Positions 52,449 to 61,372 are shown, counted from the stretch's first letter. The stretch is DNA of 64,000 nucleotides from Haloferula helveola (GCF_037076345.1 NZ_AP024702.1:4712001-4776000); one strand, 5' to 3'. Notes: generated by a model not told the origin, from the sequence alone. Numbers and translations: made by a program.

Positions 52449-52485
52449 TTTGATGAGTCAAAATAAAAGTTCATGAATCATCAAA
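52449..52485. promoter_or_regulatory. Inverted repeat TTTGATGA-N21-TCATCAAA before the metal ABC operon
   Basis: Perfect 8-base arms, 23 bases upstream of the metal-binding lipoprotein start codon, in the AT-richest part of the gap between two divergent genes. A metalloregulator operator (MntR/Fur/DtxR-like) is possible; the spacing is unlike their classical boxes. Confidence 0.45.
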
Positions 52486-52549
52486 CTGCCATGGAGTGGC
52501 GAAGGGGAGGGGTGTTTTTCGGCAAAGTGGCGCTTGCGCGGATCGTCGG

Positions 52550-53470
52550 ATGCGGCAAGGGAGGGGCGTGACCGATGAGGAGGTAGAAGCGCGACCGGCG
52601 AGGAAGTCGAAGATCGTCATCATGCTGGTGCTGCTGCCGTTTTGGCTGGTGGCGTCGACGGTGCTCGGGGTCTGGCTTTGGCATCGCGGCCAGCAGCAGC
52701 AGGAGGCTCACGAACCCGAGAAATTCCGGACCGAGATTTCGGCGGACGGGCTGGCGGATGACGTCAACAAGCTGGTCAACATCTGTGGACCCCGACACGT
52801 CGGCACCGAGCAAGGGGAGCGGGGCTTGTCGAGGGCTGCAGCGATGATCGAAGGGACGCTGGGTCCGAGCAATGCGGGCTACCGGATCGAGAGTTCGCCC
52901 GGGCCGCCGACGCCCAACGGTTCATGGCCGATCATCCGGGCGACCTTGCCGGGTGACGAGCGGGAGCCGCTGGTCGTGCTGGCGGCCTACGACGCGTCTC
53001 CGGACGGTGGCGGGGTCGAAGCCAATGCGACGGGTGTGGCGTCGGTGATGGGGATCGCCCAAGCCCTTGCAGGGGAGAATCTGGGCCGACCGGTGGTCTT
53101 CGCATTCGTGCCGCATGCCTACGATGCTGGGTCGCCACGCCAGGAAGCTCTCGAGCGCCTTCTGGGCAAGCTGGGCTCGTTCGAGCGGATTCTGGTGGTT
53201 GAGGCGACGGGTGCCGACGCCAAGCTGATTGCCTCCGCCTCGGATCCGGGGCTGCTCACCGGTCTAGAGGGGCGCGTCATCACCGTCGAGATCGACCAAG
53301 CGCCTTTGGAATCGGCCCTGTATCAGGCGGGTCAGCCTGCGGTTCGGATTTCGACCCGTCGGCCCGTGACGGGCGATGTGGCGGATTCCGGACTGCCCTT
53401 GCCCGGGGTCCACGCCGAGGCGACCCGGAAGCTTGCCGAACTGGTCCGTGGGTTGGCCGGCAACGGCTGA
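52550..53470 (+). CDS. M28-like peptidase fold, apparently inactive
   Basis: This protein has 306 residues from the ATG at 52550; a GTG at 52568 preceded by GGGAGG is a good alternative. One N-terminal membrane helix (KIVIMLVLLPFWLVASTVLG) anchors an extracytoplasmic domain. LVVLAAYDASPDGGGVEANA with TGVASVMGIAQALAG aligns with the M28 aminopeptidase core HYDSxxxSPGADDNASGVA. Here the zinc His is Ala147, the bridging Asp appears to be Ala158, and the following EE pair is absent (FVPHAYDAGS). Catalysis by a two-zinc site is unlikely. It is divergent from the metal ABC operon. Confidence 0.6.
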   Translation: MRQGRGVTDEEVEARPARKSKIVIMLVLLPFWLVASTVLGVWLWHRGQQQQEAHEPEKFRTEISADGLADDVNKLVNICGPRHVGTEQGERGLSRAAAMIEGTLGPSNAGYRIESSPGPPTPNGSWPIIRATLPGDEREPLVVLAAYDASPDGGGVEANATGVASVMGIAQALAGENLGRPVVFAFVPHAYDAGSPRQEALERLLGKLGSFERILVVEATGADAKLIASASDPGLLTGLEGRVITVEIDQAPLESALYQAGQPAVRISTRRPVTGDVADSGLPLPGVHAEATRKLAELVRGLAGNG

Positions 53471-53478
53471 AAAACTTC

Positions 53479-53507
53479 TTGCGCGGCCGCACCGTTGCTC
53501 CTATCAA
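53479..53507 (+). promoter_or_regulatory. Promoter of tRNA-Ala
   Basis: TTGCGC (53479-53484) and TATCAA (53502-53507) are separated by 17 bases, a sigma-70-like arrangement, about 36 bases before the mature 5' end of the tRNA. Confidence 0.55.
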
Positions 53508-53542
53508 CCGCGCACCCCGCTCCGGCGGGCGTCCGAGTGATC

Positions 53543-53618
53543 GGGGCATTAGCTCAGTTGGTAGAGCACCTGCATGGCATGCAGGGGGTCAGCGGTTCGA
53601 ATCCGCTATGCTCCACCA
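53543..53618 (+). tRNA. tRNA-Ala: tRNA-Ala (anticodon GGC)
   Basis: This 76-base cloverleaf has CCA encoded. The acceptor arm GGGGCAT pairs with ATGCTCC and contains the G3-U70 pair, the alanine identity element. The D arm is AGCTCAGTTGGTAGAGC; the anticodon loop is ATGGCAT, giving anticodon GGC; the T arm is CAGCGGTTCGAATCCGCT-like. No intron or integrated element adjoins it. Confidence 0.95.
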
Positions 53619-53669
53619 CTCCTCGCGATTTTTGCGCACTGAGGGAGGTGGTTTTTATCCTCGATGAAT

Positions 53670-53688
53670 GGAGGGAATTTGTCCCTCC
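53670..53688. terminator. Short stem-loop between tRNA-Ala and the sulfatase gene
   Basis: Seven-base arms GGAGGGA / TCCCTCC with a 5-base loop lie between the tRNA and the convergent sulfatase stop at 53740. There is no T-tail, so a terminator role is only possible. Confidence 0.35.
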
Positions 53689-53739
53689 GGGAGCTTCCAC
53701 TTCGAGACCCGGATTGGTCGGTGTGCCGGTGGTTGAAAC

Positions 53740-55572
53740 TCAGTAGCTCAGCTTCCTCTTTCCGAGCAGGTACAGGGTAACCTCGGCGGAGCTGCGGGTG
53801 TTGAGGTCGCCGCTGGCGAGACACGCTTCGAGCGTTTCGCGGAACTCGAGTGCTGTCGGTCCGAACTCCTGAATCCTTTGCAGTGCCTGGAGGCGCAGTT
53901 GCATGTTGTCGCTCTTGGCGAATCGGATCAGTTCATCCCGGTAGGGCTTTCCATTCCCGGTGAGAAAGCAGGCCGCGGACACTTCGATCCGGGCGGGCGG
54001 GTACTCGGGCAGCGGTGTTTCATCGGTCAGGAGTTCCGGATGCAGGCGGTGGCCGACCGCTGCCCAGTAGGTGACGACCGGATCGTCGTCGGTCAGGAGT
54101 TCGGCAAGACGCGGTGAAGGTTCCGGGCGACTTGCCAGGTCCGCCGTTTCGAGGATCGCCCGGCGCCTTTCCTCGGACATCGCTTGTCCGTACTCGTAAG
54201 GCGTGGCCTTCTTCGAGATTCGCGCCAATTCGAACTCAGGAAGCAGAAGAACGTCTCCGCTCCCGATCAGGTGGTCGAACAGTGACTTCCGGAGTTCCTC
54301 GAGCCGGTCCGTATGGGCGGGCTCGGCTGTGAGATTGCGGAGTTCCCACGGGTCATCTTCGAGATCGTAGAGGACCTCGCAGGCGCCGGGGGCGAACGGG
54401 TCCGGTGCTTCATCCGAGAGAACGTCCGGTTTCCGAAGTTCGCGGGTGATGCTGGCGACGTCGAAGTACTTCATCGGCGCGACTTCGGGGGTGGGTAGGA
54501 ATCGCCGCGTGTAGAGGTATCGACCGTCGGTCACGCTTCTCGAGCAGCCCTCGGTTTCGTCGATCCGGTTGCGGGTACCGAAAATCAGCGGGCGGGGTGC
54601 TTGCCGGTGTTCTCCGAGAATCGCCCGGCCGGTCATCCATGGCTTTGCCGTTTCACCGGCAAGACTGAGCATGGTCGGCGCCAGGTCGTCGAAGCAGATC
54701 AGTTCGTCGGTGGTGCTGCCGGGCTCGCCCCAGGGACTCAGGTGCTTCCACTTCTCGGGAAAGACGATGATGAAGGGGACGCGGTAGCCGAGTCCGATCG
54801 GGTTCGCCTTTCCTCTGGGCATGGCCTCACCATGGTCGGCGTAGCAGAAGATGATGGTGTCGTCCGTGAGTCCGTCCTGTTCGAGTCGGGCAAGCATGTT
54901 GCCGATCTGATGGTCGGCGAGCGTGATGCTGTTGTAGACGCGGGCGAATTCGCGTCGCACCACGGGTTTGTCGGGGAGGAAGGGCGGCAGTCCGATCGAT
55001 GAGTCCGGGAGGCGCTTTTCGGTCGGAAGTTTCTCCAGAACGTTGGTCTTGTACCAATCGTAGGACTCCGTCATCGTCCGCGATTGGTGGGAGGCGTTGT
55101 AGTTGACCACCGTGAAGAACGGGGACCCCTCCGGGCGTTTCCGCCAGCCGGCCTGTCCGGAGGACTCGTTCCAGGACTCGCGGATCAGGCGCGGTTCGTC
55201 AGAGGTCGAGTAGTCGGTCTTCGAATTGTTGTAGGTCGCGTAGCCCTTTGAACGGAGGAAGCTCGGAAAGCCTTTGATGAAGTCCGGCAGGGGATAGGCG
55301 CTGCGGTGATGGCCCGTCCCCAGAAGATTGTTCTGGGTGCCGGTGATGATCGTGGTCCGCGCCGATGAGCAGACGGGCGAGTTGGCGAAGGCGCGGGTGA
55401 AACGGATCCCTCGTTCGGCAAGCCGATCGATGTTCGGAGTTCTTGCCGACTCGTTGCCATAGCAGCCGATGAAATGCGGCGAAGTGTCCTCAAGCACGAG
55501 CCAGAGGACGTTCGGCTGCGACTCGGCGAAGGTCGGAACGACGGTGAATAGGAGGAAGAGCAGTATTCTCAT
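53740..55572 (-). CDS. Secreted sulfatase (heparan N-sulfatase-like)
   Basis: This is a 610-residue protein with signal peptide MRILLFLLFTVVPTFAES. NVLWLVLEDTSPHFIGCYGN gives the metal-binding start (Glu-Asp), and ANSPVCSSARTTIITGTQ holds the modified residue Cys68 in the form C-S-S-A-R. The +2 residue is Ser rather than the usual Pro or Ala. FCYADHGEAMPRGKANPI gives the second metal site. The last ~150 residues look like HEAT-type helical repeats (VTYWAAVGHRLHPELLTDE, DELIRFAKSDNMQLRLQALQ). It belongs with N-sulphoglucosamine sulphohydrolase-like enzymes; substrate inferred to be a sulfated glycan. Co-directional with a sialidase-like gene 25 bases upstream. Confidence 0.87.
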   Translation of the reverse strand: MRILLFLLFTVVPTFAESQPNVLWLVLEDTSPHFIGCYGNESARTPNIDRLAERGIRFTRAFANSPVCSSARTTIITGTQNNLLGTGHHRSAYPLPDFIKGFPSFLRSKGYATYNNSKTDYSTSDEPRLIRESWNESSGQAGWRKRPEGSPFFTVVNYNASHQSRTMTESYDWYKTNVLEKLPTEKRLPDSSIGLPPFLPDKPVVRREFARVYNSITLADHQIGNMLARLEQDGLTDDTIIFCYADHGEAMPRGKANPIGLGYRVPFIIVFPEKWKHLSPWGEPGSTTDELICFDDLAPTMLSLAGETAKPWMTGRAILGEHRQAPRPLIFGTRNRIDETEGCSRSVTDGRYLYTRRFLPTPEVAPMKYFDVASITRELRKPDVLSDEAPDPFAPGACEVLYDLEDDPWELRNLTAEPAHTDRLEELRKSLFDHLIGSGDVLLLPEFELARISKKATPYEYGQAMSEERRRAILETADLASRPEPSPRLAELLTDDDPVVTYWAAVGHRLHPELLTDETPLPEYPPARIEVSAACFLTGNGKPYRDELIRFAKSDNMQLRLQALQRIQEFGPTALEFRETLEACLASGDLNTRSSAEVTLYLLGKRKLSY

Positions 55573-55597
55573 GGCGGATTGAAACGGTCGAACGGGC

Positions 55598-56911
55598 CTA
55601 GGGAGACTCCGTTTCGGTGGCTACGGGTCTGCTCAGGTCGGCAGGCGAGTTGGACATCGTCACGGTGCGGAAGTTCGGGATCCGGTGGAAGGTGATGAAG
55701 TTCGAGTCGTGATAGTTCGCTCCGCCCCACGACGTCCGGCAGACCGCGATGATGTCGGCACCGTCGAAGTGCCAGTCGAGATACTGGAAGCCAACTTTCG
55801 GGCCTGCCTTGGTGACCACGGTCCTGGGTGCGAAGCTGAGCGGACGGTAGTGTTCTTCCCATGTCCTGAGGTCCGGGGATGAAACGAGGGACACCACGTT
55901 GCGCTGGTGGTGGGGGCTCCTTTCCCAACTCGAACCGGAATCGTGTCGCGTGACCTTGTTGGCGAGGGTCCAGTATCGTCCGCCCTCGGGATCCTTCCGG
56001 ATGGTGAATTTGGATTCGCCGCCGATGAAGGGCAGGAAGCCGGTGTCCGGGTCGAAGGTGAGGCGGTGCTTGTTCGAGTCGATCCGCATCATGGCCGCCA
56101 CTTCGAAGCGGCGGATGTCCTTATTCGCGAGAGGCAGATCGAAGCCGGCGCCTTCAGCCTGATGGGACTCGAAACGCAGCACGTTGACGAGTTCTCCGTC
56201 GGGAGTGACGACCACGTTGCCCTCGAGCCACTCCTCGTTTCGGGTGTTCAGCCACCGACGGTCGACGGTCAGGCGGTTCGTCGTTTTCCAACTCCCGGAA
56301 CGCAGCAGGTCGGCGTCCTCCGATGCCGACATGACAAAGGCGCTGAAACGACGTCGCGGGCGTTCGGCGGAGAACTCCTCGAAAGCTCTCCAGATCCTCC
56401 CTCCGTGCACTATGATCGGGACTGGCCCGCAGTGGTAGTCACCCTCGGCAAGCAATCCGGACTCTCCGTCAACCGGTTCGGTCCACGACTTTCCGCGGTC
56501 GGTCGAACGGCGGATCGCGATGGCTCCTCCCGGCGTGGTCACTCCGATCGCGTAGAGCGCCTTCCGGTGAGAGAACAGCGTCGACCACTTCTGCCCCTTG
56601 AACGAACCGCGCGGCTCCCAGCTCAGCCCCTTGTCGCCGGAAGCGCGGATGTAGGTCGTGCCGCGACTGTCGTAGGAAACGAGCAGTTCTCCGTCATCGA
56701 GAATCTCCAGACTGGGGGAGAACAGGTAGATCTTCTCCGGCTCGGGGCTTGCCGCCACCACGATGCCGGGCGGTGGCCCGGTGGGTGCCGGGGGCTTCGG
56801 GTCCGCCTGAGCAGTAAGCGTCGCGGCGAGGGCGACAACGATCAGCCTTCCGGGAAACGCGACTCGGAAGCCGGATTTTCCGGTTTTCCGAGGGAGGGCA
56901 AACAATCGCAT
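55598..56911 (-). CDS. Secreted sialidase-like BNR-repeat protein
   Basis: This protein has 437 residues from the ATG at 56911 (a TTG at 56923 is possible). It has a signal region (MRLFALPRKTGKSGFRVAFP plus hydrophobic segment, cleavage near TAQAD). Asp-box motifs typical of the six-bladed sialidase propeller are ASGDKGLSWEPRG and STDRGKSWTEPVD. The catalytic Tyr, Glu and Arg triad could not be fixed by eye, so a sialidase or just a propeller glycosidase is possible. The gene sits between two sulfatase genes, fitting removal of sugars from sulfated glycans. Confidence 0.72.
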   Translation of the reverse strand: MRLFALPRKTGKSGFRVAFPGRLIVVALAATLTAQADPKPPAPTGPPPGIVVAASPEPEKIYLFSPSLEILDDGELLVSYDSRGTTYIRASGDKGLSWEPRGSFKGQKWSTLFSHRKALYAIGVTTPGGAIAIRRSTDRGKSWTEPVDGESGLLAEGDYHCGPVPIIVHGGRIWRAFEEFSAERPRRRFSAFVMSASEDADLLRSGSWKTTNRLTVDRRWLNTRNEEWLEGNVVVTPDGELVNVLRFESHQAEGAGFDLPLANKDIRRFEVAAMMRIDSNKHRLTFDPDTGFLPFIGGESKFTIRKDPEGGRYWTLANKVTRHDSGSSWERSPHHQRNVVSLVSSPDLRTWEEHYRPLSFAPRTVVTKAGPKVGFQYLDWHFDGADIIAVCRTSWGGANYHDSNFITFHRIPNFRTVTMSNSPADLSRPVATETESP

Positions 56912-56942
56912 CGGACAGGGCAATCAGTAGGCAACGGCGGGC

Positions 56943-57452
56943 TCAGGGCCCGTCTTTCGCATCGGTCGCCAGAGCTTCGTCGACCTTGCGGTCAAAGTCG
57001 CGCTCGGTGGAGTCGCCATGCCAAAGCATCGAGCCGTCCGGCAGAAAGACCGCCGCGTGGGGCATCGAACCGATCGATGCGGGAAGGAAGCCGTTTTTTC
57101 GGATGATGACCCCCTCGGCTCGCTCGTCCTTGACGGCGTTGGCGATGTCTTCATCGGAGACCTGCCGCTGACGATGGATCGCGATGATCACCGCGTCGGA
57201 CTTGTCGCGGTCCAGCTTCTTGCGAAGACGGCCGAGTTCCTTGAGCCGCTGCAGGCAGGCCGGGGTGAGGACTCCGAACTCCTCGACAATGACAACCTTT
57301 CCGGTGAGCTCGGCCGGCTTGATCTCGGAAGCCGGCACGCCTTTGACCGGTTCGCCCCAAGTGACTTGGGTGACCTTGTATGCGCTCACGTCCTCTTTTT
57401 CCGCGAGCAGGGACAACGGCAGCATTGCGATGAGAAGAGCGAGCGTTTTCAT
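56943..57452 (-). CDS. Secreted thioredoxin-like protein
   Basis: This is a 169-residue protein with a signal peptide (MKTLALLIAMLPLSLLAEKE). The core GKVVIVEEFGVLTPACLQRL is the thioredoxin-fold start, but with a single Cys in TPAC rather than CxxC. HRQRQVSDEDIANAVKDERA and GSMPHAAVFLPDGSMLWHGD (cis-Pro region, MP) follow the fold. A one-Cys thioredoxin-like protein may act as a thiol sensor or be a relic of a TlpA/redoxin. Its ATG overlaps the stop of the large sulfatase gene by ATGA, so it is co-translated with it. Confidence 0.65.
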   Translation of the reverse strand: MKTLALLIAMLPLSLLAEKEDVSAYKVTQVTWGEPVKGVPASEIKPAELTGKVVIVEEFGVLTPACLQRLKELGRLRKKLDRDKSDAVIIAIHRQRQVSDEDIANAVKDERAEGVIIRKNGFLPASIGSMPHAAVFLPDGSMLWHGDSTERDFDRKVDEALATDAKDGP

Positions 57453-60400
57453 GGGTAAAGGGTCTCCAGCAGGTAGAACTCCCGAGAGCGGTTGGCAGGT
57501 GTCTGGAAAACGAGTGGTGTGTCGGCGGGAAGAGGTCCGGCCAGCCAGACCTGATCCCAGCTACCCTCGGTCAGGTCCGGTGAAGCCCAAACCCGATAGC
57601 GCCTGCCTTCCAGTCCATCGAAGGGTAGCCGGAAATCACCTCCTTGGATCGCGGGTGAAGGCGTGAACATTGAGGTCGCGTCGTTCGGGTTCGTCCCCTC
57701 GATCTTCTCGTCCAGATCGGATCGTCCGTCGCCGTCGGAATCGTTGTCGTCGCGAACGAGCGGCACGGGCGGGAGTTCCTCCAGCGTGGACGTGTTGCGC
57801 GGGTAGTTCGCATCGAGATTGTCGAGGTCGTCGACCATGAACCACGAAAGGATCGCATGGAGGTCGGTCTCTGTGCCGATCAGGTTGGTCGACTCGCCGG
57901 GGTCGGTGGCAAGGTTGTAGAGCTCCCAGCTTCCGGTCGCATACAGATACACGAGCTTCCAATCGCCCCGGCGGATGGCCGAGTAGGGAGAGCCTCCCTG
58001 CGGCGACCAGTGGGGGTAGTGAAAGGTGAGGGGCCGGGAGCGCTCGAATGGCGCGCCCGTCAGAAGTGGCGCGACGCTGTCGCCGGTCATCACATGTTCG
58101 GCCGGTGCCGGAAGCTCGGCGAGATCAAGCAGGGTGGGGAGCATGTCGTGTGTGACAATCGGTTCCTCGACCACCGCCGGTGTGATGGTTCCCGGCCACC
58201 AGAACACCCATGGTTCGCGGATGCCGCCTTCGTAGTTGCCGCCTTTGCCGTCGCGAAGCGGTCGGTTAGAGGTGTAGGTGGTCAACCCGCCGTTGTCGGC
58301 GGTGAAGACGATGAGGGTGTTGTCAGCGATCGAATCGTCCGTGCCCGGGTTGCCGTCGGGATCCTCCAACGTGGCAAGGATCGCGCCGAGCGAGAGGTCG
58401 GTGTGTTCGACCATCGCGGCGTAAGTCGGGTTCGTCTGTCCCTGCCAGTCCGTACCCGGGTTGTTGTCGAGCTTGTCCTGATACTTCTGGACCGTCGCGG
58501 CCGGCGCCTGGATCGGCGTGTGAACGGCATAGTGCGAGAGATACATCGCGAAGGCGGTGCCATCGGCGGCCGCGTCGCGGATCTGCGCGACGGCCTGTTC
58601 GGTGAGCACGTCGGTGAGGTAGCTGCCGTCGGGGGCGACGGACGATCCGAGGTTGGGTAAGGCGCTGAACCCATTCGCTGAGGCGAAGTAGCGCTCGGGT
58701 GCCGGGGGCGTGCCGTATTGGTTGCCACCGATGTTGATCTCGAAGCCGAAGTTCAACGGATTCGCGGCCGGGTCCGAGCCGGATCCGAGGTGCCATTTCC
58801 CGACATGGATCGTGCGGTAGCCGCAGTCGTGGAAGATGCTCGCGAAGTTCGGCGTGGTGGGCGGGAGTTCCTTGACCCACTCGGCTTCGCGGACGGGTTT
58901 TCCTGTATCCCCGGCGCCGGTGATCCAGTCGGTCAGCCTGTTGAAAGCGGGTGCCTGGCCGGTCATCAGCGCGCCGCGGGTCGGCGAGCACACGGGAGTC
59001 GAGGCGTAGCCGTTCGGGAAGTACCGGCCCTCGGCGGCGAGACGGTTCATGTGGGGCGTTTCGTGGAAGACGGAACCGGTCGGCGCTCCGTTCTGTTGCC
59101 AGTCGGCCCAGCCGAAGTCATCGAGGAAAAAGACGATGACGTTGGGGAAGGGCGTGTCACCGACGGAAAGGGTGATCGTTTCCGAGTCGCTGCGACCGGT
59201 GTCGTCGGCCGCGGTCAGCGTGTAGGTAGTCTTGGCGGTAGGAGTGACCGCATAGCTGGTGAGTCCGGTGACATCGATGGCGCCGGGATTCAGGGTCAGG
59301 ACGGTTGAGTCCTCGACGCTCCAGGACAGGGTCACGGTCGAGCCCGCCGGGACACGATTCTGCGGCGAGGCGGCAAACTCGAGGATCGTGGGGAGCGGAG
59401 GGGGCTCGGCGAGATTCGCGATCTCCGCGTCGGTCAGGGCCGAGTCGTAGATCCGGAAGTCATCGATCCAGCCATCGAATCCGAGAGCGGAGCTTGGTGT
59501 GGTGCTGGAGCCGATCGCGAGCGGCGAGGGAGCGGTATCGAGGGTGACGCCGGTCGCGCCGCCGGCTTCGGGCGGGAGCGGCACGCCGTCGAGGAAGACA
59601 TCGACATCTGCGAACGTGGTGGCGCCATCATTGACCCGGAGCACCACATGGTGCCAACCGCCGTCGCTGCCGGTGAAGTCGTAACCGTTGCCGTAGGTGA
59701 TGTTACCTCCCCAATGGCGGAGACGGAGGCCGCCCGCCTCGAGTCCTAGGTCAATGGCCCTTCCGCTACTATTGGTGCCGTAGCCGAAGAGTTTGTCCTG
59801 GCCGGCATCGGCAGCCTGGCGGAAGCGAAGGGCGATGGTCCGGGGGGCGTTTCCGGAGGGGGTGATGCCCGACGCGACCCGCACCACGCCGTCCGGATCA
59901 TCGCCGGCGGTGAAGCGGAAGCTTTCTCCCGGCAGGCCGGGCTCGCCCGCGACGGGAGCCGTCGCGGAAGCGACGATCGATGCATCGTTGCCGTTCCCCG
60001 AGTAGTCGAGGAGGCTGGCTCCGGAGATGCCGCTGCTTTCGAAGCCGTAGTGAACGAGCGGGGCCGGCAGCGCCGCGCCGGACGCGAGGTAGTCGAAGTG
60101 GGTGAAGGTCGCTTGGGCGTTAGCGGCGTTCGGCGGTTCGGGGATGGAGACGACGAGCGTGGACCCAAGGGTGGCGTCGGGGTTGTCGAAGGTGACGTTG
60201 CGGATGGTTCCGCCGTCCCATGGCGCGGTGACGGATAGGGAGTTGGTCGCGCCGTCCCACGAGGCGCTTCCGACGGATCCGCCGATGGCTGCCACCTGGG
60301 CCTGCGGATCGGCAAGGAAGCCGCTGATGCGGATGGTGCAATTGGTCCAGCGCACTCCGAATCCGCTGAGGCGGCTGGTCAGGTCGATCCCAATGGTCAG

Positions 60401-61270
60401 CGTCTCTCCATCATCGAAGGCGTTGACGTTGGTCCCGTTGCTGTCGCCGATCCAGTTGCCCCCGGGTCCTGTCGAGAAGCTGTTGGTGGTCGTGAAAGTG
60501 AGAAGGCGGTCGTTGCTGGTGAAGGTGGACTCGCCGACATTGGTCGGGAAAACGGTGGCGGGAAGGGTGAGCCGCGAGCCGATCTGCTGGGTGAAGGTTG
60601 TCACCAGGGACTCGGTGAGAAGTTCGTGACCGTCGGGGTTCGGCAGCCCCGCCGCAGTGAGTAGCGAGGACGAGGCGCCGGCAGCGGCGGCTTTGAGCCA
60701 GAGACGCGAACCGTCGGCGACCGGAATGCCCTCGCTCGCCGCGATGGTGCGGACGAGGTCGATCCTTTGACGCAAGTCGGTCGATCCGTCCGTGAGATCA
60801 TCGGTGGGTGTGCCGTGCGGGGTCAGCGCGATGACCGGCACGGCGGCCGCCTGGGCATCGTCGATCATCCCACGCCACGCGGTTTCCATGGCGGCGAGGG
60901 AGATGCCGACGTCGGTGAGCGCGTAGTCGAGAACGATGAGGTCGGGGTCCTGCGAAAGCACGTCTGCGGCGAAGCGGGCGGCGCCGAGGTCGCTGGTCTC
61001 TCCATTGGCCGCCGTCACGATCGAGTTCAGGACCGCGTGGGGATACCGGTCCTTGAGGGCGACCCGGAAGAGATGTGGGTAAGACCCGAATGTATCGACC
61101 GCCGGTGGGTTCTGGTAGCCGGCCGGGACCTGGTTGCCATGGAAAACGATGTTGATCGTCCGGTTCGTCGGCCATTCCTTGCGAAGTTCGGCGTCGAGGT
61201 CGCCGAAGGTGATGGCCGAGGCCGGAAGGGCGAAGGTGATCAGTCCGAGAGCTGTGGATCGGAATCGCAT
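57449..61270 (-). CDS. 1273-residue SGNH hydrolase - LamG - sulfatase fusion
   Basis: This protein has a signal peptide (MRFRSTALGLITFALPASA). Residues ~25-220 form an SGNH/GDSL-type hydrolase domain (INIVFHGNQVPAGYQ, DPDLIVLDYALTDVG). Residues ~235-400 form a beta-rich domain like those of PEP-CTERM proteins. A LamG/concanavalin-like domain (~400-640) follows: LVHYGFESSGISGASLLDYS, GWHHVVLRVNDGA, WIDDFRIYDSALTDAEI. An Ig-like segment (VTLSWSVEDST) comes next, then a sulfatase from ~707: NVIVFFLDDFGWADW, CSPTRGALMTGQAP with Cys761 for formylglycine, and FTADNGGL. The C-terminal region has a calcium-type DSDGDGRSDLDEK loop and ends FYLLETLYP. Probably surface-exposed and acting on sulfated, acylated polysaccharide. 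Confidence 0.8.
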   Translation of the reverse strand: MRFRSTALGLITFALPASAITFGDLDAELRKEWPTNRTINIVFHGNQVPAGYQNPPAVDTFGSYPHLFRVALKDRYPHAVLNSIVTAANGETSDLGAARFAADVLSQDPDLIVLDYALTDVGISLAAMETAWRGMIDDAQAAAVPVIALTPHGTPTDDLTDGSTDLRQRIDLVRTIAASEGIPVADGSRLWLKAAAAGASSSLLTAAGLPNPDGHELLTESLVTTFTQQIGSRLTLPATVFPTNVGESTFTSNDRLLTFTTTNSFSTGPGGNWIGDSNGTNVNAFDDGETLTIGIDLTSRLSGFGVRWTNCTIRISGFLADPQAQVAAIGGSVGSASWDGATNSLSVTAPWDGGTIRNVTFDNPDATLGSTLVVSIPEPPNAANAQATFTHFDYLASGAALPAPLVHYGFESSGISGASLLDYSGNGNDASIVASATAPVAGEPGLPGESFRFTAGDDPDGVVRVASGITPSGNAPRTIALRFRQAADAGQDKLFGYGTNSSGRAIDLGLEAGGLRLRHWGGNITYGNGYDFTGSDGGWHHVVLRVNDGATTFADVDVFLDGVPLPPEAGGATGVTLDTAPSPLAIGSSTTPSSALGFDGWIDDFRIYDSALTDAEIANLAEPPPLPTILEFAASPQNRVPAGSTVTLSWSVEDSTVLTLNPGAIDVTGLTSYAVTPTAKTTYTLTAADDTGRSDSETITLSVGDTPFPNVIVFFLDDFGWADWQQNGAPTGSVFHETPHMNRLAAEGRYFPNGYASTPVCSPTRGALMTGQAPAFNRLTDWITGAGDTGKPVREAEWVKELPPTTPNFASIFHDCGYRTIHVGKWHLGSGSDPAANPLNFGFEINIGGNQYGTPPAPERYFASANGFSALPNLGSSVAPDGSYLTDVLTEQAVAQIRDAAADGTAFAMYLSHYAVHTPIQAPAATVQKYQDKLDNNPGTDWQGQTNPTYAAMVEHTDLSLGAILATLEDPDGNPGTDDSIADNTLIVFTADNGGLTTYTSNRPLRDGKGGNYEGGIREPWVFWWPGTITPAVVEEPIVTHDMLPTLLDLAELPAPAEHVMTGDSVAPLLTGAPFERSRPLTFHYPHWSPQGGSPYSAIRRGDWKLVYLYATGSWELYNLATDPGESTNLIGTETDLHAILSWFMVDDLDNLDANYPRNTSTLEELPPVPLVRDDNDSDGDGRSDLDEKIEGTNPNDATSMFTPSPAIQGGDFRLPFDGLEGRRYRVWASPDLTEGSWDQVWLAGPLPADTPLVFQTPANRSREFYLLETLYP

Positions 61271-61311
61271 GTGCGGTTGAGATAGGGTCAGAACGGTGAC
61301 ACTGGCAAGAA

Positions 61312-61349
61312 AGCGCCCCGCGCGGCCACCGAGACTGCTGCGGGGCGCT
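61312..61349 (-). terminator. Rho-independent terminator after PEP-CTERM gene
   Basis: Ten-base arms AGCGCCCCGC / GCGGGGCGCT with an 18-base loop, followed on the minus strand by TTTCTT. It lies 24 bases past the stop of the leftward PEP-CTERM gene. Confidence 0.75.
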
Positions 61350-61372
61350 CAGCTACCACTTTCCATGAATGT

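Noticed and set aside
53543-53618. tRNA-Ala as an attachment site for an integrated element
   Set aside because: No integrase, no direct repeat of the tRNA 3' end nearby, and flanking genes look chromosomal.
53650-53739. Short plus-strand gene following tRNA-Ala
   Set aside because: Frames are brief, overlap the tRNA and lack a ribosome-binding site or recognisable protein.
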